In this document: piece after piece, positions 1-5,696 of the stretch | Layout: each line of letters begins with the position of its first letter | How positions within the stretch are numbered: the stretch's first letter is position 1 | Assembly (NCBI GenBank): GCA_900752475.1 | Contig: CAADVJ010000122.1 | Coordinates: 1 to 6,009, forward strand | Direction: 5' to 3' | Origin: an uncultured Collinsella sp. | GTDB lineage: Bacteria; Actinomycetota; Coriobacteriia; Coriobacteriales; Coriobacteriaceae | DNA length: 6,009 nt | Position numbers and translations under genes: made by a program | The notes under the pieces: model-generated | What the model was told of the DNA's origin: nothing | Seen by the model: the letters and a program-made list of their open reading frames with translations, nothing else | Database searches by the model: none

Positions 1-1
1 C

Positions 2-241
2 GAGGACATGGCCGACAAGGGTTCGCGTCAACTGCTGTCCGATGTGGCGTGCGGCGCCGTGTTCTGCCGTGCCGCTATGCAGGGCGCGAGCTTGACGCTC
101 TTTGCGAACACCACGTCTATGAAGGATCGCGCTCGTGCCGAGGAGCTCGAGACGGCGTGTGATGAGTTGCTTGACACATGGTTGCCGCGCGCCGATGCGC
201 TGGCGCGCCGCGCCTCCGACGCTGCAAGGAAGAGAGGATAG
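2..241 (+). CDS. fchA: Formiminotetrahydrofolate cyclodeaminase-family protein, C-terminal end (5'-partial)
   Basis: Only the last 79 residues are present; the reading frame is open from base 2 and the gene starts before the window. The Met at 8-10 is internal, not a start. The stretch with SDVACGAVFCRAAMQGA, then NTTSMKD, then an acidic helix, matches the C-terminal helical end of the cyclodeaminase family (FTCD_C), where members usually read like 'SDxGVAALLAEAALRGA...N...SxKD'. Family members convert 5-formimino-THF to 5,10-methenyl-THF plus ammonia. In several anaerobes FchA-type proteins are annotated as methenyl-THF cyclohydrolases. The enzyme is cytosolic. The stop is two bases before folD, so the two are surely co-transcribed and probably translationally coupled. 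That pairing supports a folate one-carbon role. The exact activity cannot be decided from this fragment, and the symbol is a family-level assignment. Confidence 0.8.
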   Translation, partial: EDMADKGSRQLLSDVACGAVFCRAAMQGASLTLFANTTSMKDRARAEELETACDELLDTWLPRADALARRASDAARKRG

Positions 242-243
242 CC

Positions 244-1098
244 ATGGCTGAACTGCTGAAGGGTGCTCCCGTTGCTCGTGCTTTGACTGAGGAACTTGTT
301 GCTCGCTGCGCAGCCCTGCGCGAGCGGGGCGTTGTTCCGACGTTGGCTATCGTGCGTGTAGGTGAACGCGAGGACGACCTATCCTACGAGCGTGGCGCTC
401 TTAAACGCTGCGAAAAGGTTGGCATCGAGGCTCGTCGCGTTTTGCTTCCTGCCGACGTCTCGCAGGACGAGCTGCTGGCGGCTATCGAGGGCATTAATGC
501 CGACTTGGCTGTTCATGGCTGTTTGATGTTCCGCCCGCTGCCCGCCGGCCTTGACGAGAACGCCGTCGCCGCAGCGCTCGATCCCGCCAAGGATGTTGAC
601 TCCATGACGCCGGCCTCGCTGCTTACCGCGCTTTCGGGTCGTGGCGAGGGCTTTGCTCCCTGCACGGCCGAGGCCGTGTTGGCGTTGCTGGACCATTACA
701 GTGTTGAGCTGGATGGGGCCAAGGTTGCGGTCGTCGGTCGGTCTCTGGTGATTGGTCGTCCCGTTGCCGCCATGCTTACGGCTCGCAATGCCACGGTGAC
801 GATATGCCATACGCATACACGCGATCTTGCTGCCGAGTGCCGTTCTGCCGATATCGTTGTTGCGGCCGTTGGACGCGCGAGCACGATTGGCGCGGATGCC
901 GTTCGCGAGGGCCAGACGATCATTGATGTTGGCATTAACTGGGACGAGGCCGCTGGCAAGCTGGTCGGGGACATCGATTTTGATGCTGCGGAGCCGGTCG
1001 TTAACGCCATCACGCCCGTGCCGGGCGGCGTGGGGGCTGTGACCACTGCGATTCTCGCCAAACACGTGATTGAGGCGGCGGAGCGCGCATCGAAATAG
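244..1098 (+). CDS. folD: FolD-family methylene-THF dehydrogenase, cyclohydrolase site altered
   Basis: The protein has 284 residues, normal for FolD. The start at 244 is chosen because GAGAGG (232-237) lies 6 bases upstream; the same frame opens earlier at 178, but that part overlaps the upstream gene. FolD oxidises 5,10-methylene-THF to methenyl-THF with NAD(P) and usually also hydrolyses it to 10-formyl-THF. Visible motifs are Y48 in the substrate site, DPAKDVDS (113-120, with D119 matching human MTHFD1 D125), the PCTAEA segment, the nucleotide-binding VVGRSLVIGRP (163-173), the NATVTICHTHT strand, and PGGVG (260-264). Departures from the family: the catalytic Lys (human K56) is Ala52, the Gln (human Q100) is Phe96, and the usual PGGVGPMT ends as PGGVGAVT. 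By alignment by eye, the protein is likely a dehydrogenase with little or no cyclohydrolase activity; this is inference. It forms an operon with the upstream fchA-like gene. Confidence 0.92.
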   Translation: MAELLKGAPVARALTEELVARCAALRERGVVPTLAIVRVGEREDDLSYERGALKRCEKVGIEARRVLLPADVSQDELLAAIEGINADLAVHGCLMFRPLPAGLDENAVAAALDPAKDVDSMTPASLLTALSGRGEGFAPCTAEAVLALLDHYSVELDGAKVAVVGRSLVIGRPVAAMLTARNATVTICHTHTRDLAAECRSADIVVAAVGRASTIGADAVREGQTIIDVGINWDEAAGKLVGDIDFDAAEPVVNAITPVPGGVGAVTTAILAKHVIEAAERASK

Positions 1099-1135
1099 GC
1101 GTTTTGGGCTGTTTGAGGGGGTTAGCTATATACCA

Positions 1136-1367
1136 CGTGGTCAAACAATGCCAAATATGAGTACTGTTGCCAAGATAGTCACATATGTCTTACGTCTTTT
1201 TGGCTTCCTAACGGTATCCATTATCGTTAGGAAGCCTATTTTATTGAACTTATGGGGAATAACGTTGTCTTGCTTTTGGGCAAATGGGGATTTTCGGCAC
1301 TCGTTACAGGGAAATTTGCTGCCACTAAATTGGTGACAGTACTCATATTTGGCATTTTTTGACCACG
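1136..1367. repeat. Non-coding inverted-repeat element (MITE-like), ~232 bp
   Basis: Arms at 1136-1167 and 1336-1367 are 32-bp inverted repeats of each other with a single mismatch (left-arm position 11, C versus A). The left arm begins CGTGGTCAAA and ends GAGTACTGT. Weaker complementarity continues inward (for example GCCA/TGGT and a TAGT match). The interior is visibly AT-richer than the flanking genes, has no convincing gene, and contains a perfect 12-bp hairpin. No target-site duplication is obvious at either edge. It fills most of the 355-base gap between folD and the dipeptidase gene. It could be a miniature transposable element, a dispersed palindromic repeat, or a very long transcribed stem-loop. 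Copy number cannot be judged from one window. Confidence 0.8.
1202..1245 (+). terminator. Perfect 12-bp hairpin with T-rich tail, possible terminator
   Basis: GGCTTCCTAACG (1202-1213) pairs perfectly with CGTTAGGAAGCC (1225-1236) across an 11-base loop; one G-T and two further pairs could extend it inward. The following bases TATTTTATT (1237-1245) are T-rich but interrupted. It lies about 100 bases after the folD stop, inside the inverted-repeat element, and could end the fchA-folD transcript. It may instead be simply an internal palindrome of the element. Confidence 0.5.
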
Positions 1368-1386
1368 GGGGCTGCCGAGGCCGTGG

Positions 1387-1417
1387 TTTCGCCCTTTCTG
1401 CGCCGAAGCGATACACT
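1387..1417 (+). promoter_or_regulatory. Possible promoter of the C69 dipeptidase gene
   Basis: TACACT (1412-1417) is a fair -10 candidate, 36 bases before the start codon. The best -35 candidates (TTTCGC at 1387, TTCGCC at 1388) are poor and the spacing is long at 18-19 bases. Some promoter is expected here because the gene follows a large non-coding gap. Low confidence. Confidence 0.25.
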
Positions 1418-1440
1418 GTTGCCGTTTGATTTCTTCGCTC

Positions 1441-1447
1441 AAGGAGG
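1441..1447 (+). promoter_or_regulatory. Ribosome binding site fixing the dipeptidase start
   Basis: AAGGAGG is a near-perfect Shine-Dalgarno. It directly abuts an in-frame ATG at 1448, too close to use, and stands 6 bases before the ATG at 1454. It therefore selects 1454, giving a protein beginning Met-Pro-Cys. Confidence 0.85.
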
Positions 1448-1453
1448 ATGCGC

Positions 1454-2977
1454 ATGCCGTGCACAACGATTCTGGTCGGTAAAAACGCAAGCTACGACGG
1501 GTCGACGCTTGTCGCGCGTAACGAGGACTCGTCCAACGGGGTGTTTGAGCCCAAGCGCATGCGCGTGGTGCATCCCGACGAGCAGCCGCGCGTCTACACG
1601 AGCGTCCTGAGTCACCTGACCGTTGAACTGCCCGATAATCCCATGCGCTACACGAGCGTCCCCGATGTTATTCCCGGTCACGGCATTTGGGCCGAGGCGG
1701 GCTTCAACGAGCTCAATGTTGGCATGTCCGCAACCGAGACGCTCACCACCAACGAGCGCGTTCGCGGCGCCGATCCGCTCGTGGACTACGTGCCCGCCAA
1801 GGGCAACGAGGGTGAGGACGGCTATGTGCCGGCGCAGCCTGGTGGCCTGGGCGAGGAGGACATGGTGACCCTGGTCCTGCCGTATGCCAAGTCCGCCCGC
1901 GACGGCGTCCGTATCCTGGGCGACCTGCTCGAGCGCTACGGCACCTACGAGAACAACGGCATCGCCTTTAGCGACGTGGACGAGATCTGGTGGCTCGAGC
2001 CCATCGGCGGCCATCACTGGATCGCCAAGCGCGTGCCCGACGACGCCTATGTGACCATGCCCAACCAGCTGGGTATCGACAGCTTTGACCTGGACGACGC
2101 CGAGGGCGACCAGGCCGACCACATGTGCTCCGCCGACCTGCGCGCCTGGATGGCCGAGTGGCATCTGGACTTGACGCTGGGCGTCGAGGGCGACGGCCCG
2201 GCGACGGTCTTTAACCCGCGCGAGGCCTTTGGCTCGCACAGCGACAGCGACCACGTCTACAACACGCCGCGCGCCTGGTACATGCAGCGTTGCCTCAACC
2301 CCAGCGACGTGTGGGATGGTCCCGAGGCCGACTACACGCCCGAGAGCGACGATATCCCCTGGAGCCGCGTGCCCGAGCGCAAAGTGACCATCGAGGACAT
2401 CAAGTACGTACTCTCGAGCCACTACCAGGGCACGGAGTACGACTGCTACGGCAGCAAGGGCACGCCCGCCACGCGTGGCGCATATCGTCCCATCGGCATC
2501 AACCGCAACAGCCAGCTTGCCGTGTTGCAGCTGCGCCCCTATGCACAGTCGGCCTACCGCGCCGTGCAGTGGATGGCCTTTGGCTCCAACTCGTTTAACG
2601 CGCTGGTTCCGCTGTACGCCAACGTCGAGACCATGCCCGAGTACTATGCCGACACACAGGCTCGCGTGACGTCCGAAAACTTCTACTGGGCCAACCGCCT
2701 GATCGGCGCCCTGGCCGACGTCCGCTTCCATGAGTGCGGCCGCGCTGTGGAGGACTATCAGGAGAAGGTCGGTGGCATGGGCCACAAACAGATCCATGAC
2801 GTCGACGCCGCCGTAGCCACCCTGCCCGAGGCCGAGGTGTCTGCCGAGCTTGCCCGCGCCAACGAGGAGTTTGCCGAGCGCGTGCGGGTGGAGACCGACG
2901 CCCTGTTGGGCAAGGTACTCTACACCACGAGCTGCGCCATGAAGAACTCTTTCGCGATGAACGACAACGAGAGGTAG
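1454..2977 (+). CDS. C69-family dipeptidase (dipeptidase A / PepD type)
   Basis: This 507-residue protein hydrolyses dipeptides, as expected for the peptidase C69 family of N-terminal nucleophile hydrolases (PF03577). It begins MPCTTILVGKNASYDGST followed by ARNEDS (21-26), the family hallmark. Cys3 is the expected nucleophile, exposed after removal of Met-Pro. Other family-like blocks are GHGIWAEAGFNELNVGMS (75-92), a GLGEEDMV...LPYAKSARDGV region, and ENNGIAFSDVDEIWWLE with GGHHWIAKRVPDDAYV (about 166-200). No signal peptide is seen, so it is probably cytoplasmic and serves peptide use in an amino-acid-fermenting anaerobe. Length is normal and no frameshift is seen. Codons are strongly biased to C/G endings. 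It appears to be a single-gene unit between the inverted-repeat element and the phasin-ubiB operon. Substrate specificity cannot be read from the sequence. Confidence 0.93.
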   Translation: MPCTTILVGKNASYDGSTLVARNEDSSNGVFEPKRMRVVHPDEQPRVYTSVLSHLTVELPDNPMRYTSVPDVIPGHGIWAEAGFNELNVGMSATETLTTNERVRGADPLVDYVPAKGNEGEDGYVPAQPGGLGEEDMVTLVLPYAKSARDGVRILGDLLERYGTYENNGIAFSDVDEIWWLEPIGGHHWIAKRVPDDAYVTMPNQLGIDSFDLDDAEGDQADHMCSADLRAWMAEWHLDLTLGVEGDGPATVFNPREAFGSHSDSDHVYNTPRAWYMQRCLNPSDVWDGPEADYTPESDDIPWSRVPERKVTIEDIKYVLSSHYQGTEYDCYGSKGTPATRGAYRPIGINRNSQLAVLQLRPYAQSAYRAVQWMAFGSNSFNALVPLYANVETMPEYYADTQARVTSENFYWANRLIGALADVRFHECGRAVEDYQEKVGGMGHKQIHDVDAAVATLPEAEVSAELARANEEFAERVRVETDALLGKVLYTTSCAMKNSFAMNDNER

Positions 2978-3011
2978 GGATTTCCCGTCGATCGAATAGC
3001 GCTGAAACGCT

Positions 3012-3041
3012 TTGTCGCTTTCGCTCAATCTTGGGTACAAG
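3012..3041 (+). promoter_or_regulatory. Possible sigma-70 type promoter of the phasin-kinase operon
   Basis: TTGTCG (3012-3017) and TACAAG (3036-3041) are separated by 18 bases and match the -35 and -10 consensus at four of six positions each. A transcript would start near 3048, about 30 bases before the phasin-like start. The 99-base gap shows no convincing terminator for the dipeptidase gene (only a 4-bp stem at 2998-3011), so read-through is also possible. Confidence 0.35.
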
Positions 3042-3076
3042 AACGCCAATGCAGTTGTTTGTGATTGGAGACAACC

Positions 3077-3493
3077 ATGGTTATGAAACTCGATCAGCTT
3101 GTTAACGGCGCCATCAACGTGGGCTTTGGCGCCGCCGCCGTTGCCGTCGAGGGCAGCAAGAAGGTTCTTGACGACCTTAATACCAAGGGTGAGCAGGTGC
3201 GCAAGGACGCCGGCGCCCCCGATATCGCCCGCAGTGTGTCCGACATGTTCGAGCAGGCCGGCGGCACCATCTCCGACCTGACCGAGCGCTTGGGCATGCA
3301 GGGCGAGACCGCGGCCCAGCGCGTGCTTGACGAGCTCATCCTTGCCCGGGTCCGCGTCATGACCGCCCCCGAGCGCACGGCCTTCCTGGCCCATGTGCGC
3401 GACATCGTCGATTCGGTCGAGGACAACGTGACCTCGGTGCCCGTCGAGTCCGTTGAGCCCGACGATGCGAAGGATACCGAAGAGGCTGAGTAG
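3077..3493 (+). CDS. Phasin-like small protein, probable partner of the downstream UbiB-family kinase
   Basis: The protein has 138 residues starting MVMKLDQL. The start at 3077 is chosen because GGAG (3067-3070) lies 6 bases upstream; TTG at 3065 overlaps that site, and ATG at 3083 is a less likely alternative. The N-terminal part, with GFGAAAVAVEGSKKVLDDL followed by a charged helix, resembles phasin-superfamily or PHA-granule-associated regulators, where a Gly/Ala-rich amphipathic helix is followed by 'VxxLxxKGE'. The rest is predicted mostly helical, with a block TAAQRVLDELILARVRVMTAPERTAFLAHV, then an acidic tail (EDNV...EPDDAKDTEEAE). There is no signal peptide or true membrane helix. 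It ends 8 bases before the kinase gene. No PHA synthase is visible here, so granule binding should not be assumed; a membrane-surface or kinase-associated role is inference from position. Confidence 0.65.
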   Translation: MVMKLDQLVNGAINVGFGAAAVAVEGSKKVLDDLNTKGEQVRKDAGAPDIARSVSDMFEQAGGTISDLTERLGMQGETAAQRVLDELILARVRVMTAPERTAFLAHVRDIVDSVEDNVTSVPVESVEPDDAKDTEEAE

Positions 3494-3501
3494 CAGCGCA
3501 G

Positions 3502-5265
3502 ATGGCAGATTCCACCACCGATTACAACAATCTAGATCCCTTGGGTGACGAGGCGGCGGTTGTCGATGAGGTCGACGCCGTCGTCTCGGGCGCTCGCAAG
3601 AAGCCGCGCGCTGTCGATATGGTGCCCGAGGAGCCCGACGCGATGGCGCCGGACGAGGAATACCAGCTCACGCCGGCGGGTCGTCGCGAACGCATCGGGC
3701 AGATTGTTCGAGTGGTCAAAAAGTACCGCGTGTGGGATAACCTCACGCCGGTTCGTTTGCGCCGCCTGCTCGAGGAACTCGGCCCCATGTTCGTCAAGAT
3801 GGGGCAGATTCTGGCCAACCGGTCCGAGATTCTGCCGCAACGCTTTTGCGACGAGCTGCGTCGTCTGCGCTCCGACGTGGAGCCGGTGCCGTACGAGGTA
3901 GTGCTCCGCTGCTTGGAAGAGGAATACGGCTTGCGCCTGGGGGAGATGTTCGATGCGATCGACCCCAATCCGCTTGGTAGCGCATCGCTCGCGCAGGTGC
4001 ACCGCGCTCGTCTGGTGACGGGCGAGGACGTGGCCGTCAAGGTGCAGCGCCCCGGTGCGCAGCAGGTTATGGCGCAGGACATCGATATCATCCGCTCGGT
4101 GGTGCGTATCGTTTCCAAGTTCGTCAACACCGATCAATTCGTTGACCTGCACGGCGTGGTCGAGGAGCTGTGGACCTCGTTTCGCGAGGAGACCAACTTT
4201 TTGGCCGAGGCCAAAAACCTCAACGACTTCTACGAGTTCCATAAGAGCGTTCATGGCGTGACGTGCCCTAAATCCTATCTGGACCTGTGCACCGAGCACG
4301 TGGTGGTTATGGATTACGTCGACGGCATTTCGATCGCCGATCCTGAACGCTTGGTGGCCGAGGGCTATGACTTGGAAAAGATCGGTGCCGCGATTGTCGA
4401 GGACTACTCGACGCAGGTGCTCGATGACGGCTTTTTCCATGCCGACCCGCATGCGGGAAACATCATTCTCAAGGACGGCATCGTTTACTTTATCGACTTG
4501 GGCATGGTCGGACGCATGTCGAGCCACGATCGTGGCATCGTTAAGGACATGATTTTCGCCGTGGCCGAGGGTGACGTGCCCAAGCTCAAGGATTCGCTCA
4601 TGCGCTTCGCCGTGACGCGTGGCGACTCGGCTGAGCTCGATCATTCGGCCTTTTTGTCCGATCTTGACTTTATCGTGGCTGACTTTGCGGGCCTCGACCT
4701 TAAAGACCTGGATATCGGCGAGTTTTTGACCTCGCTGCTAAACCTGGCGCGCAAAAACGATGTTGAGCTGCCGAGCGTGGTGACGATGTTCGCGCGCGGC
4801 ATGGTGACGCTCGAGGGTTTGCTGACCGAGTACATGCCCAACGTCAACATGATCCAGATCATCCAAACGCACATTAAAAACGAGAAAAGCACCTATGCGC
4901 GTGTGCGCGATATGGGACGCGATCTTGCCGCGAGCAGCTATCGCGCGGCAAAAGGCTCGCTCGAGGCGGCCGAGTATCTGGGCTTGGCTTCGCGTATGCT
5001 CACGCGCGGCCAGCTTAAGGTAAACACGCAGATCATGAGCAGCGATAAGGCGTTGCGACAGCTGGGTGGAATTATCGACCGCATGTCGATGGCTATCGTT
5101 ATCGCCGGCCTGTTTATCGGTTCGTCGGTGGTGTACTACGCGCGCATCGAGCCGGTTGTCCTCGGCATTCCGGTCATCGGCTTCTTTGGCTACGTGAGCG
5201 CGCTGGTGCTGGCGCTTATGCTGGGCCGCAATATCTGGCTCAACAGTCACGGCGGCAAGCACTAG
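3502..5265 (+). CDS. ABC1/AarF/UbiB-family atypical protein kinase, membrane-anchored
   Basis: This 587-residue protein carries the hallmarks of the ABC1 (COQ8/UbiB) atypical kinase-like family. They are KMGQ (K99-Q102, the KxGQ motif), the Ala-rich nucleotide loop GSASLAQVH (159-167), VAVKVQRPG with K180 as the ATP-site Lys, FLAEAKN (with E236), the hinge-like VVVMDYVDG, the catalytic HADPHAGN (313-320), and the metal-binding FIDLG (330-334, with D332). Two hydrophobic helices near 528-547 and 552-574 place the C-terminus in the membrane. Family members support quinone synthesis or lipid homeostasis, often by ATPase activity; the substrate here is unknown. Residues 1-58 are an unusual acidic, low-complexity extension. 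The Shine-Dalgarno is weak and the gene starts 8 bases after the phasin-like stop, suggesting translational coupling. Whether this organism makes quinones cannot be seen in the window, so the name ubiB is withheld. Confidence 0.93.
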   Translation: MADSTTDYNNLDPLGDEAAVVDEVDAVVSGARKKPRAVDMVPEEPDAMAPDEEYQLTPAGRRERIGQIVRVVKKYRVWDNLTPVRLRRLLEELGPMFVKMGQILANRSEILPQRFCDELRRLRSDVEPVPYEVVLRCLEEEYGLRLGEMFDAIDPNPLGSASLAQVHRARLVTGEDVAVKVQRPGAQQVMAQDIDIIRSVVRIVSKFVNTDQFVDLHGVVEELWTSFREETNFLAEAKNLNDFYEFHKSVHGVTCPKSYLDLCTEHVVVMDYVDGISIADPERLVAEGYDLEKIGAAIVEDYSTQVLDDGFFHADPHAGNIILKDGIVYFIDLGMVGRMSSHDRGIVKDMIFAVAEGDVPKLKDSLMRFAVTRGDSAELDHSAFLSDLDFIVADFAGLDLKDLDIGEFLTSLLNLARKNDVELPSVVTMFARGMVTLEGLLTEYMPNVNMIQIIQTHIKNEKSTYARVRDMGRDLAASSYRAAKGSLEAAEYLGLASRMLTRGQLKVNTQIMSSDKALRQLGGIIDRMSMAIVIAGLFIGSSVVYYARIEPVVLGIPVIGFFGYVSALVLALMLGRNIWLNSHGGKH

Positions 5266-5269
5266 AGGC

Positions 5270-5289
5270 TGCGGCCGTCACCGCATTTT
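5270..5289 (+). terminator. Weak hairpin terminator just after the kinase gene
   Basis: TGCGG (5270-5274) pairs with CCGCA (5281-5285) around a 6-base loop, followed by TTTT. The stem is only 5 bp but GC-rich and starts 5 bases after the stop. It may act with the stronger terminator downstream. Confidence 0.4.
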
Positions 5290-5316
5290 CCTATCGCAAA
5301 CAATAGCTTTTACCTT

Positions 5317-5344
5317 GGGCTTCGCCTGCGTGCGAGGCCCTTTT
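5317..5344 (+). terminator. Rho-independent terminator of the phasin-kinase operon
   Basis: GGGCTTCGC (5317-5325) pairs with GCGAGGCCC (5332-5340) in a 9-bp stem with one G-T wobble and a 6-base loop, followed directly by TTTT. It separates the kinase operon from the riboswitch-controlled unit. Confidence 0.8.
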
Positions 5345-5371
5345 GCGTGATACCATTTTGACGGTAATAAT
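5343..5371 (+). promoter_or_regulatory. Probable promoter for the riboswitch transcript
   Basis: TAATAAT (5365-5371) is a good -10 candidate, placing the transcript start near 5377-5380, just before the riboswitch P1 stem. A weak -35, TTGCGT (5343-5348), sits 16 bases upstream and overlaps the terminator T-tract. TTGACG at 5358-5363 looks like a -35 but has no matching -10 at 17 bases. Confidence 0.4.
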
Positions 5372-5381
5372 CGATGGCCTA

Positions 5382-5552
5382 GATGGTGGTGCGGAGACGC
5401 ACGAATGCGCGGTTATCCTGCGCATTTGGGAGAATCGGGGTGCAAGTCCCCAGCTGTACCAGTAACCGTAATTCCTCTTGGCTCGGGATGCTCGCGTCGC
5501 AGATCGGCCGGCGCGCCCGAGTCGTTAAGGTTAAGTCGGATCGCCTCCCATC
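5382..5552 (+). ncRNA. Cobalamin (B12) riboswitch aptamer
   Basis: The core at about 5428-5470 reads GGGAGAATCGGGGTGCAAG, then TCCCC, then AGCTGTACCAGTAACCGTAA, matching the cobalamin riboswitch pattern 'GGGAAtcGGGTGcAAgTCCC...GCtGTaCC..gtAACcGTAA'. The 3' B12-box-like part is AGTCGGATCGCCTCCC (5534-5549). The closing P1 stem can be drawn between GATGG (5382-5386) and the complementary CCATC (5548-5552), with partial extension. Other helices are AATGCGC/GCGCATT (5404-5410 with 5420-5426) and a peripheral arm CTCGGG/CCCGAG (5472-5477 with 5516-5521). Cobalamin binding normally lowers expression of the downstream gene. The exact ligand form (adenosyl or methyl/hydroxo) cannot be decided by eye. 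Boundaries are approximate. Confidence 0.87.
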
Positions 5553-5553
5553 T

Positions 5554-5623
5554 TGCATGCGGCTGCGGCGTATGCCGCCGGTGTGCATAGGGCTCTGGAG
5601 GGAAGGGGGTCCCCGATGGGGGA
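5554..5623 (+). promoter_or_regulatory. Structured leader after the riboswitch (candidate expression platform)
   Basis: A hairpin at 5554-5587 has TGCA/TGCA outer pairs and a GCGGC/GCCGC inner stem with a GTAT loop. A second small hairpin, TCCCC-GATG-GGGGA (5610-5623), follows. No T-run follows either, so transcription termination is unlikely and control of ribosome access is more plausible. Which helix, if any, switches with ligand is not resolved. Confidence 0.4.
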
Positions 5624-5687
5624 ACTCGAGCGCAACATGCGCGATGACGTGGGGCAGCCTCAAGGCGACGCTCCAAGTACAGACAGT

Positions 5688-5693
5688 AGGAGA
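5688..5693 (+). promoter_or_regulatory. Ribosome binding site of the secreted-protein gene
   Basis: AGGAGA lies 3 bases before ATG 5697 and 9 before ATG 5703, so either start could be served. CTCC at 5671-5674 could pair with GGAG here (5689-5692) and hide the site, a weak candidate for riboswitch-linked sequestration. Confidence 0.6.
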
Positions 5694-5696
5694 CAA

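Noticed and set aside
178..243. Longer folD start at 178
   Set aside because: It would overlap the upstream gene by 64 bases, adds a non-family N-terminus, and ignores the good ribosome site before 244.
379..1065. Minus-strand open frame of 228 codons opposite folD
   Set aside because: It is a shadow of folD with no recognisable motifs.
1133..1140. CCACGTGG palindrome as an operator
   Set aside because: It is an 8-base palindrome at the edge of the inverted-repeat arm, with no second copy or promoter arrangement to support a binding site.
1439..3394. Minus-strand open frame of 651 codons opposite the dipeptidase and phasin-like genes
   Set aside because: It arises from the strong C/G third-position bias of the + strand genes. 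The translation is His/Gly/Val-rich without family motifs, and it spans two well-supported genes.
3532..4644. Minus-strand open frame of 370 codons opposite the kinase gene
   Set aside because: It is antisense to highly conserved kinase motifs, has a biased composition with no recognisable domain, and lacks its own gene-like context.
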